From Chondrus crispus (lineage: Eukaryota > Rhodophyta > Florideophyceae > Gigartinales > Gigartinaceae), in contig NW_005178827.1 in the NCBI RefSeq assembly GCF_000350225.1, forward strand, positions 234,320 to 298,319: a stretch of 64,000 nt of DNA, read 5' to 3'. Each line of letters opens with the position of its first letter. Within the stretch, counting starts at the first letter, position 1. Made by a program: the position numbers and the translations under genes. The notes under the pieces are model-generated. The model saw only the letters and a program-made list of their open reading frames with translations, did not search any database and had not been told where the DNA came from. This document shows, piece after piece, positions 28,903 through 37,577 of the stretch.

Positions 28903-30339
28903 ATGACCGCCGAGGCCCACCACGGCCCGCGCCTCCCCGACAAGCGCAAAGCGTCTTCCGCCTTCGCGACCTTACCTCCGGTCACTCCCCCCATGCTGGA
29001 TCCCGGTTTTCGCTACCCGCGTCTCACCCCGAACCTCCGCGAGATGATTCATGGCTTCAGTCAAGGAATTCAAGAAGCCTCCACCCCAACGCACGACTCA
29101 ACGCACGACTTTCTCACCTCTCCTGACCCTCAAGCAATGTACAACTCCCTGCAGGTTGGCTCCCCAATTCTCCGCGATTTTTATCCCACTAGTCAAAGCC
29201 TCATGCCACAAGCGGCTTACGAACACAACGACGGCTCGGGCGAAAGAATGGAGAAGATGAGCGCCGCCTGCGCTGAAATGAACGCCCTATTCTGCAACTC
29301 GATGAACCCTAATGATTCGGGCTACCGGTCAGATGGAAACCAACAACCAGGCATCATCAGTATGATGTCCTCTCCAGAGCTCCGTAACGAAACTGGTGAC
29401 GCTAGCGGTAGTGGAGGGAGTGGGTTTTCGTCTAGTGGAAGTAGTCAACGACGGGATGGACAGAAGTCTTCATCTGGTTCCCAGTCTTCCTCACAGACTC
29501 CTCCACCTGCTGAGACATCCTCGTGCACTCCAACAAACTCGCTACCGGATGAGTCTGCAAAGAACGAAGGGGAAGTTGCCAAGAGCGAGGCTCTTTTCGA
29601 GGGCAGCGAGAAGTTCAAAAAGACTCCTTCAGCTGGAGAAAAGCAAAAGAGGCCATCCACTAGGACAGCGGGTAAGCCTTCATATGTTTCTGAATCAGTT
29701 TCGGGTTCGGTTTCGGGTTCGGTCTCAGCTCCAATCTCCGCTGCGAGTGTGCCACCCCCAGCATCGCACGTGCAAATGCAAATGAAGGCATCGGCGATGA
29801 TGGCGGCAAATGCCGCTGCTATGAACCCTGGGATGGCGGGGCTATTGCCGTTCGCATGTGCCATGCCGTCACCAATGGGTCACATGCTTCCGCCCCCAGG
29901 CGCAATGCATTACCAAGGCAGACCAGTGGCGTTTGTAACAGGTGCCAACGGGACGGAAATTATCCCTATGGATATGTTTGCGCAAGCTACGGCGCTGCAG
30001 TATGGGGCTGCAGCGCAAGCCGCGATGTCAAGAATGATGCACCCTGTTGCTGGACAAGGGCCTGTGCCTCCCAGACCAGCACCACATTTCGAAGCAATCG
30101 GTGGAAGCCGAAAACGGCGGAGAAGGCAACTGCTGGAGAGAAGTGGGTGTACCGAGGAGCAAGCAAGACAGAACCGAGCACACGCATTGACGAGACTACG
30201 ACAGAAAAAGACGTTGAGAAGTCAACAAAGCAAGGTGCGATACGCATGCCGGAAACGGATTGCAATGGTTCGACCTCGGGTAAACGGGCGGTTTGCGACG
30301 AAAGAAGAAGTGGAAGAATGCAAACGAAGCAATAGCTGA
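28903..30339 (+). CDS. CCT-domain transcriptional regulator
   Basis: 478 residues, no intron. An in-frame TAA at 28825 makes 28903 the first possible ATG. The N-terminal half is Ser/Pro/Gln-rich and probably disordered; Met/Ala/Pro-rich sequence follows (KASAMMAANAAAMNPGMAG). A basic cluster (GGSRKRRRRQLLER) looks like a nuclear localisation signal. The C terminus is a CCT motif (ALTRLRQKKTLRSQQSKVRY, CRKRIAMVRPRVNGRFATK), the domain of CONSTANS, TOC1 and related plant proteins that contacts DNA with NF-Y subunits or mediates nuclear interactions. There is no B-box or response-regulator domain, so it is a CCT-only protein; clock, light or nutrient roles are possible but cannot be inferred here. 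The 750 bp upstream are C-rich and hold no separate gene. Confidence 0.85.
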   Translation: MTAEAHHGPRLPDKRKASSAFATLPPVTPPMLDPGFRYPRLTPNLREMIHGFSQGIQEASTPTHDSTHDFLTSPDPQAMYNSLQVGSPILRDFYPTSQSLMPQAAYEHNDGSGERMEKMSAACAEMNALFCNSMNPNDSGYRSDGNQQPGIISMMSSPELRNETGDASGSGGSGFSSSGSSQRRDGQKSSSGSQSSSQTPPPAETSSCTPTNSLPDESAKNEGEVAKSEALFEGSEKFKKTPSAGEKQKRPSTRTAGKPSYVSESVSGSVSGSVSAPISAASVPPPASHVQMQMKASAMMAANAAAMNPGMAGLLPFACAMPSPMGHMLPPPGAMHYQGRPVAFVTGANGTEIIPMDMFAQATALQYGAAAQAAMSRMMHPVAGQGPVPPRPAPHFEAIGGSRKRRRRQLLERSGCTEEQARQNRAHALTRLRQKKTLRSQQSKVRYACRKRIAMVRPRVNGRFATKEEVEECKRSNS

Positions 30340-30604
30340 AACTGATGTCTATGTTTATCTGATGTTTATGCTATTATGTGTTGGGGTTGGGGTTGCCGAG
30401 TCAGAAGTTGACGTCCTTCAGATAGCCTAGGAGAAGACAAGGCTACTAAAATGCTCAATGTTATTTGCGATTTGATACAGGACACTAGGGAAGCATCAAA
30501 TTACTCGTGGCTACGTACAAGTTGCTGCCTTTGTACTATTATCCGTTGTATATACATTTATCTGCAAACCAATATACCTAAATGACTTTTGACGGAGTAC
30601 TTTT

Positions 30605-30691
30605 GTGTGCATGTGTGTGTGGGTATGTGTGAGTATTTGTGAGTATGTGTGAGTACGTGTGAGTACGTGTGAGTATGTGTGCAAGTGTGTG
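30605..30691 (+). repeat. Minisatellite of a 10-bp GAGTATGTGT-type unit
   Basis: Imperfect tandem units (GAGTATTTGT, GAGTATGTGT, GAGTACGTGT) within a GT-rich stretch in the region after the CCT gene. Confidence 0.85.
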
Positions 30692-31050
30692 ATTTGCTGC
30701 CGGATGACGCTGAATCGTCGACGTTCTCGTTGACTTTCTCCGTCCGTCAACAGTGCTTCGTGCTGCTAATGGTTGCATGACCAAACATAGGGTATGACTG
30801 AATTTGTGTGTTAACGTGTACTTGATTTCAGTGTGGCTCGTGCCGAAAATGGGAGATCGAGAGTGAGGGTTGGCGTAGAGTCTCAAGGAGAGTTGGCAGA
30901 TATCTGCGAAGCGACACATACAATAACAGACGGTCAGCGGGACGAGGCGGTGAAGCGGTTGACCGATGTGAGCGACAAGTTGCAATAGGGGAATGCCTGC
31001 AGATTTCTTCCACATCGGCACATGCCCCGATCCTCAATATGCAAAGCAAC

Positions 31051-31134
31051 AAGCACACAGTCCTCTCACAAGCTCATGCTGGCATGCTGGCATACTGGCA
31101 TGCTGGCATGAGCTTGTGAGAAGACTGTGTGCTT
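31051..31134. repeat. 84-bp near-perfect palindrome
   Basis: The 29-base left arm AAGCACACAGTCCTCTCACA... (31051-31079) pairs with the right arm ending GACTGTGTGCTT (31134) with one mismatch. The centre is built of CTGGCATG/CTGGCATA repeats. It lies in the otherwise gene-free interval 30340-31594 and could fold into a long hairpin or cruciform. Confidence 0.9.
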
Positions 31135-31594
31135 GGCACCAATACGTTTTTGCACAACGGTGTCCACACATTACGACCCCACGCGTCAATGCACAAGCTA
31201 CAGTAATGCCATTGGTGTATCATAGTGTACTAGGCCCGCTGTAATTCATCATCCCTACACTCTATCGCAGTCAATATTTTGTGGACTGTACCATCTGTGA
31301 CTGTACAGTATCATCTTTTGGAGACGCGCCCGTTGATTGGGCATTACGATGGCTCGCGAATGGATTCTGCCCAATAGTGTCGCGTACGACAACCGTCGAC
31401 TGCCCACAACAATTCTCGCCCACAATGGATGACTGATGTCCACCCTTTGTGGCAACCATTGCCGAAGTATGGATCCTGATCTCATCACACCGCTGTTGTC
31501 GGCGACGTGTTCCCTCGCCTCCCTCTTCGCCAACTCATTACACATACATCATTACCGTTGAGGGCAACCTCCGTCCTGCAGGGGCTTCCGCACC

Positions 31595-32685
31595 GTGGAC
31601 GCACTTCACGCTTCCAGCATGGCGCTTCCGAATCTCTTCTACCAAGTCGGCTTCGGCCTCGCATTCCTCAACACCCTCCTCGTCCTCTGGACCGTCTGCA
31701 AGCTAATTCACATTCTTCCAGGGCTTGGCCCGCTTTCACAGCGACACGCCTACAGCATTGCTCTCTCATCGACATGCTTCAACTACCTTCTTATCAAGGC
31801 TTGCCCCTGGGTCAAGCTCCGCGGATTGCCCGAGCTCGAACAGGCATGGGCGCAGATGGCTGCTGAAGGAGCAGCCCCATTCGTCATCGCCAATCACAAC
31901 TCTAAGTTGGATTCCTTGCTCATCACCGCGCTTCTTCCCACATGGCTGGGACCCCGTATGCGATCGCTTATTAAACTAGCCTTGTTTAGCGAGCCGCTGT
32001 TTGGCGGCATTTGTACCGCGGTCGGACATTTTCCTGTTTATTTCAAAGGCTCTAAAGCAGGTATGTTTCCACGAGGCCTGGGCAGTTCCCTGCTTCTTCC
32101 CCATTGTTTTGAATGCCTCTTGTGACTAACGTCGGTGATTCGGTTTGCTCTTGCGACACTCGCTTTTGTTTGTCAGGTGATTTTGGTGTAGACAAGGAGG
32201 CACAAGGCAAAGTGGCCGTTGCCATGGATAAGTTTTTGCGAGAAGATGGGGGACTTCTGATGTACGTAGATACAGCCATCACCGACTCTTTAACATTCCT
32301 TTGCCATGCATCTCCCTCCTGCATAGGTCTAACTACAGCTAGTCACTGTTTTCTAACACACTTTTCTTTTCATCTCTACAGCTTCCCAGAGGGGCAATTG
32401 AACAAGACTCCGCGAAAGATACAGACGCTGCGCCGCGGTGCATTCAATCTAGCGATCGCGCACAAGAAGCCAATATGGGGCTTTATTAACGTTGGCTGCG
32501 AAAAAGCCTGGCCATATACAAGCGCGATGGGCGGTTTCCCGTGCGACATTTACGTACGCGCCTTCAAAGTAACGGATGACGCCTCCAAGTTTGACAATAT
32601 CCAGCTAGCAGACCATGCTGGCAAGATCATGCAAGAACAGCTGGACGAAATATATAACATCATCGACAATAAAAAGTTGGAGTAG
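31595..32685 (+). CDS. 1-acylglycerol-3-phosphate acyltransferase-like protein (PlsC/LPLAT, three exons)
   Basis: Exons 31595-32060, 32177-32261 and 32382-32685 are joined by introns of 116 and 120 bp with GT-AG ends (GTATGT and GTACGT donors), giving 284 residues. Splicing restores the family motifs: HX4D in NHNSKLDSLL (catalytic base), GHFPVYFKGSK (motif II), and LLIFPEGQLNK (motif III, FPEG), whose Ile is formed across intron 2. Hydrophobic helices near the N terminus (FYQVGFGLAFLNTLLVLWTV) suggest an ER or plastid-envelope membrane protein. Such enzymes make phosphatidic acid from lysophosphatidic acid; lysophospholipid or cardiolipin acyl exchange is an alternative. A Met at 31619 is also a possible start. 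It converges on the Kish gene, whose stop is 180 bp away. Confidence 0.88.
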
Positions 32686-32865
32686 CCCGCGTTGTAGCGG
32701 GACAACTCGGCACCTTTTTGACGTGGGCAGCTTGAGGCTTGGGGTGCCGCTATACTGTACACGTAGACTATTTGTCGTGATCACGACTGCAGTTGAGGCA
32801 ATTGCATATACCTGTGGTATGGCGAGCCCAACATATTTTGAGTTCTCTCGCCTCGTACAGAGTTG

Positions 32866-33247
32866 TTAATTGCCGAAGATTAGAAGAGAAAAGGCCATGA
32901 GGACACATGCCAAGGCTACCCATGGGCTCAATCGCTCCCCTGCGATAGCACACATACGCAAGAGAAGTCAAGAAAAGAACAATTTGATTTGGTCAGCAAT
33001 TGCAACCTCCAGGGCCATCCTGTCATCGCCAGCGGGTTCGCGCGACAGGGTGTCGTTTGTCGTAGACTGCGTAAAATCAAATCGCGAGCCTATGCATACC
33101 GATTCGCGCAGCCTTCCAAAAGACGCCGAGAAATCCTTGTCGATTGCCGTCTAGCAGTGCGGGATACATAGTGTGTATGTAAGCGCAGGTGCAAATGACC
33201 AGGAGTAAGACGACGAGAAGACTCTGGAAATTGAAGAAGGCGGACAT
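32866..33247 (-). CDS. Kish (TMEM167-like) small Golgi/secretory membrane protein (two exons)
   Basis: Exons 33247-33100 and 32939-32866 join over a 160-bp intron (GTATGC ... CGCAG) to give 73 residues, the family's usual length (animal TMEM167 is 72). Exon 1: [20 protein letters not shown], then [16 protein letters not shown] and [12 protein letters not shown]. Exon 2: [20 protein letters not shown], ending FGN. The order helix, LLD-N loop, FWK-ARIGER, helix is diagnostic. Kish proteins act in the early secretory pathway and are highly conserved in eukaryotes. Without splicing, exon 1 reads into intron sequence and stops at 33077. Longer frames on the opposite strand here are shadows of this gene. 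Confidence 0.94.
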
Positions 33248-34582
33248 GGTGGAACTGCTGCGAAACGGAACGGAATTTGGATGCAATGAACGCCCCGAGG
33301 GACGGGTGTCCTCTCTCGCACCGGATCAGCGCGATTGTCCTTCGATCGATCAGCACAGGAGCGTAGCGTTGGAAGACGCATCCATCACGCAGGTGCTCTA
33401 CGAAAGTCGGCGCAGACTGCTGACTGGGATGGAGAAGTTGATTGCTGGTACAGTACGCTACGAGCAGAGCTGGGCAACCGCGATTATGACACGTGTACTA
33501 GTTCAAATTAGAGGGAGGTTTACACGTTTCAGACGTGCCAGCAAGGTGTAATTCTTTGCGATGCACGCATCGCGAGTCCTGGACGTTTCCGCGGAAAGAA
33601 AAAGGAAACAAAAAGAAGGGTTTCTATTGCAATTCCTGAAAAATATAAACCTTTCGGGCGGGTTGGCGCCAAGACTTGAGTTCAACTTATCAGTCGGTGA
33701 CAGCCCTCAAAAATACTGCAATTCCCTGTAGTATGATAAAATCTAGAGCATTCTTGGCGCCGCCGGTTAGATCAAAAGTCGACGCCCACGAGGTCAGAGG
33801 GCCCATTTTCCTCCAACTTCCACCATCCTGACTTCTTACCGTCATGTTCATCCCCTTCCTGTTTTACCACAATGCCTCCACCGACATATTATGTTCAGCG
33901 TTGAGTGCCTAACACATTTCCGAAGTCACGGTGGCGGGGATGCATAATGAGCTCTGAGCGCACGGATGTTGCTGATCCACTCTATGCACAGGGTACCAGT
34001 GCAGTTCCTTGCTTCGCTTGTAAAAGCAAAGATGTGTGAAAACCTAGTCTCCAAGTCAAACTAACCACACACACAGTCATGGTTTTTGCTTCCATCCATA
34101 CAGGAAAGGTTCCGAATCCTTTTTCGTCGCTTAACAACACTGAAACTGCAGTAATCCACTTGTGCTCATACTGTAGGAGCAAGAGTAGCGGTTGGGATGT
34201 TATTTCAAACAAATGAAAGCACGGAAAGCATGTTGCCGAAAGAGCTTTGCGCGCCTGGAAGTCGCGCAGCAACCCAATTTCCAACCAGAGGTCTGACGTG
34301 AGCTGTCACATCTGTTCGTCATTGACGAAGAATGGCGAAAGCCGTACGCAACCCACCTCATGCCGACGACATCTTACCGCAAGCCGTGTCGGGATTTTGC
34401 TATATTTAATGTCACTCACAGTTCTCAAGGCGTGAAGGAAGCCTTCATTACAGAGTTTGCACGACTTTCTCGGTGTGATGAAGCCCCAGTATGTGAAGTG
34501 CTTCAGGATCCAAGTATGCACTTGCTCTGTCGTATTCATTTAAATCATACCCGATACGCTCGAAAGCTGTCCAGGCGGCATG
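33248..34582. other. Interval between Kish and Gypsy B without a supported gene
   Basis: Short frames exist on both strands (for example + 34360-34580, running up to the Gypsy B insertion) but none has a recognisable domain. A possible + fragment near 34079-34200 encodes HLCSYCRSKSSGWD, which might be a degraded zinc-finger piece of a transposase or host gene. Confidence 0.35.
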
Positions 34583-34587
34583 ATAGC
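34583..34587. repeat. Left target-site duplication of Gypsy B (ATAGC)
   Basis: ATAGC directly precedes the left LTR and is repeated at 49957-49961 directly after the right LTR: a perfect 5-bp duplication typical of LTR element integration. Confidence 0.9.
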
Positions 34588-35123
34588 TGCGGTACAACCG
34601 TAGGGACGCTAAACCGTAAACAGAAAAGGACAGGCTGTACCTAAAATGAGGGAGCTTGGGGGACCGCTTCACTGGAGCGTCAGGTAGAATAATCCGGAAC
34701 GGTAGGAAGCACAGGACAAGGGAGGTACACCGCACTGGACACGTGCAGTCGTACTGGAGTGTAGAGCAGGACGACCGGTGGCGAGCTGGAAACCTGAGGG
34801 ACTTACTTAACCGTACGGTAAAGGACTAGGGTAGGAAGTAAGGGGAGGCGTGCTTGCCTCGGTTTACCTCCAGCCCGGTGCCCCCCTATCTTATACGCCC
34901 TAGTAGGGCGGTGGCACCGGACGGACTACAGTAGCTGTACATACTGTAGCCAGCTTACTGCAGCTTACGGTAACTAAAAATGACTACTGTACTAACCCAC
35001 CGATCGGTCACGCACCACGTGTACACCTGCACTAGCTGGTGCCACTAACTACACGTGGACTCTCACGTGGCCACATATACACGTGCTGGCCACGTATGCA
35101 CCGTATCGGTTAACATCTTACTA

Positions 35124-37496
35124 CAGCGGGTTGCCCTAAAGTTCCGACAGTTTCACAAAAATTTAAATTTAAAGTACAAAATATTGTGCTCTCGCATCGT
35201 AACTTCAGCAGTTACTCCTAAGCGATGTGACGAACACAGCCACGTTTGATTGGTCGCGATTGATCAACTTTCGCCGTATTTGTGAGGGCGCCTGGGGAAG
35301 CGTCTGAGAGGCCTTTCTTCAGCCAGAGGTGTCTTAAAATCCGGACAGCTTATCATATAGAATCATTCAAATTTCCTAATTTTGGAAGCCGGGGGGGTAA
35401 GGGGGTCGAGCTCACAGTTGTGGCATCGTCGGGAAAGATGCCCCAACATTCTTCGCCATGTCCAAGGTCCTCTTCTTTGCGGCGTCGCCACGCTCCTTCA
35501 GTGTGCGACGGGGCATGGCCATCCACTGAGCAAGCGGGATTTTGTTGATCAGCGCCCTTCGCATGTTATCCTTCATTTCCCTCCCTTTGCGCGCCTGCTC
35601 TTTTGCGATGGTCTTTGCTCTGGCCTTTTCCGCCCTGGCCTTCCTCTTCCCTTCCTCTTCGGCCTTTTTCGTGCATAAGCAACGTCCTGCGCCTGCACCT
35701 TTTCCAAAACTGCAGAACTGGTTACTGCCAGACCGACTTGTGTGTCAATAAAGCCTCTGCGGAGTGTCGTCTGTTGAATCTCCAAGCCACCCCTGATCAT
35801 AGTTCGTTTCTCCTCAAGCTTCTGGGTCAGTTCTGTCACGGACAAGGGCCTCGCGTTTCCGTCACTGGTCGCTGGAACTGGGCGTTGCAAGAGAACTAGC
35901 GGATTTATTGGCCAGATTCCAGCTCGTCTGAACGCTGCCTCTATATTCTCTTTTGTGAACGAACTTTGCATGGCCTGCGTGAGAAGGCGAGCAAAGTCAA
36001 ATTGGTCGTAAACCATGGACTTGTTGCTGCTTGCTACTGAGTAGATTAGATCATTCAAGATGCTTTTGAATGGGGAAAACACGCCAACGTCCAGGGGCTG
36101 TGTTGTGCCGCTTGTGTGTGCTGGCAAGCAGTAAGCAATCACACCGCCCTCCTTGAGAGTGAGGAGGAACTTGAAGCCAAGATGACTGCGGTACCCATCG
36201 TAGATGAGCAAGACCTTTCGATCGCCGGTCGTGAGATCCTTAACGCTTTTGACAAAATGTGTGGCCCATTCGAGAAAATTTGTCTTGTCACATCCTTCAA
36301 AATCTGGGCGTACTGTGAGCAGAGCATGGCGTGGGAGGCAATCCGCGATTGTCTCAGTGAAATCTTTGCCGTTCTTCTTTATCGTTCTCGTCCGTAGACC
36401 GGTGCCTTTAAACACAAACATATTTGTGCCAATGCTTCCATCCGCGCAAATGCACGCCATCAACGTTAATCGACCGACATGGAGAAAAAGCGGACCGGGA
36501 TGCTGTCCACGGATGCCAGCGCGCGTTTACGTCTTCTTTGTTGTGGTGCCAGCCACATCTTTTCCCGGCGTTAAGCCGGCCTCGTCCATGTTGTAGACAC
36601 GGCGCGCATCAAATCCCCATCTCTCAAAAAGGTCTTCCAGTGCCGCTCCATGCGTTGTGAGGGTCTCGCCATTGCGCGCCTTATACCTCATAGCCTCCTG
36701 CTTTGATGCTCTGCCAAATCTAATCTCTCCCTTATGTCGAGCATTGAATCCTCGAACCCACTTCTTTCCTGGGACTCCGTCTTTGAACCGCAACTTCGCG
36801 CGTCGTTCTCCAGGCATTTGTTTCACAAGCTCGTTCACAGCCTCGACGAGGTCCGTTTGATTCAGAGGACAGCCCATGTCTGCAAAATACTGGAGCCAGT
36901 CGACCAGGGTCTGCTCCTCTTCTGCCGCTAAATCTGGCTGACGCCCTGGGCATTTGCTTGTTACTCGATCCGATTTTTTATGCTTCGCAACGCGATCATG
37001 CAGAGTTGATTTAGGAATGTGTGCTTCTGCGGCTGCCTTACGCAAACTGATACCGCCTTGGATGCATAGTTGGACCGTTTTGGCTTCGCGTCGGTCCTTT
37101 CTCACGTCTCGTCGAACACGTTTCTCCATCGCGTGCTGATGCCCTTATTGAAATGCACGCAGAAACCGCGCATTCGGTTTTCGTTGCGGTCAAGGGTGTG
37201 AGCTCAGACCGGCCATTGAGCCCTGGCGAAAGTCATTTAAACAGCTCCTGCGAGCCTCACCTCAACATTGGCATGGAAAAAGGCGCCGTTCTACAATTTC
37301 GAAAGGCAAGGAATCCAGTGGCGAGGTCGGTATGACGTGGCGACGAATGGTTTACTGCTGAAAGCGCCCTGAAGGTACCCGGAGAGACCCTTTATGGTGG
37401 TCAGGAGGGCCCGAATCATGATTCCGAATAAAATTTGCAGAATTAGCTTGTGTCCGGGGGTTAGGGCATTTGTCTGAACTTTAGGGCAACCCGCTG
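35124..37496 (-). mobile_element. pogo-like (Tc1/mariner superfamily) DNA transposon inserted in the Gypsy B LTR
   Basis: 2373 bp with inverted ends CAGCGGGTTGCCCTAAAGTT (26 bp with one or two mismatches) and a duplicated TA (35122-35123 and 37497-37498). The intact LTR at 49890 shows the empty site CTTACTACTGTACTTGG. It carries one transposase gene on the minus strand. Confidence 0.95.
35573..37129 (-). pseudogene. pogo/Jerky-type DDE transposase with one in-frame stop
   Basis: A 519-codon frame from 37129 interrupted only by TAA at 36527-36529 (after GTTTTKKT-like sequence, VAGTTTKKT). N terminus: HTH of the Psq/CENP-B type (GGISLRKAAAEAHIPKSTLH), then the second DNA-binding domain (FGRASKQEAMRYK region). 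Catalytic acids: D in YNMDEAGLTPGK, D in LLIYDGYRSHLG and D in TSGTTQPLDVGVF, the DDD pattern of pogo-like enzymes. The tail is very basic (ARKRPKRKGRGRPGRKRPEQ). The frame is kept on both sides of the stop, so only a point mutation is needed to explain it. The enzyme would excise and insert at TA sites. Confidence 0.9.
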
Positions 37497-37562
37497 TACT
37501 GTACTTGGCGAGGCCTCTGGCGCCGGCCTAGTACAGTAGCGCCACTTGGCAATTGTACCACG

Positions 37563-37577
37563 GAACCCCCTTCTTAA
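37563..37577 (-). other. Polypurine tract of Gypsy B
   Basis: On the minus strand AAGAAGGGGGTTC directly precedes the 3' LTR, as in element A. Confidence 0.65.

Larger units (their letters stand above)
34588..37562 (-). repeat. 3' LTR of Gypsy B, split by a pogo-like insertion
   Basis: 34588-35123 plus 37499-37562 match the right LTR (49357-49956) nearly base for base. The first and last bases have mutated (TGCGGTAC instead of TGTGGTAC; ACCACG instead of ACCACA). Confidence 0.93.

Noticed and set aside
28155..29126. A 323-codon frame overlapping the start of the CCT gene
   Set aside because: Ser/Pro/His-rich composition from C-rich leader DNA, and it overlaps a clearly better frame; treated as 5' leader.
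33189..33551. A 120-codon + frame
   Set aside because: Its first part is antisense to Kish exon 1, and no domain is visible.
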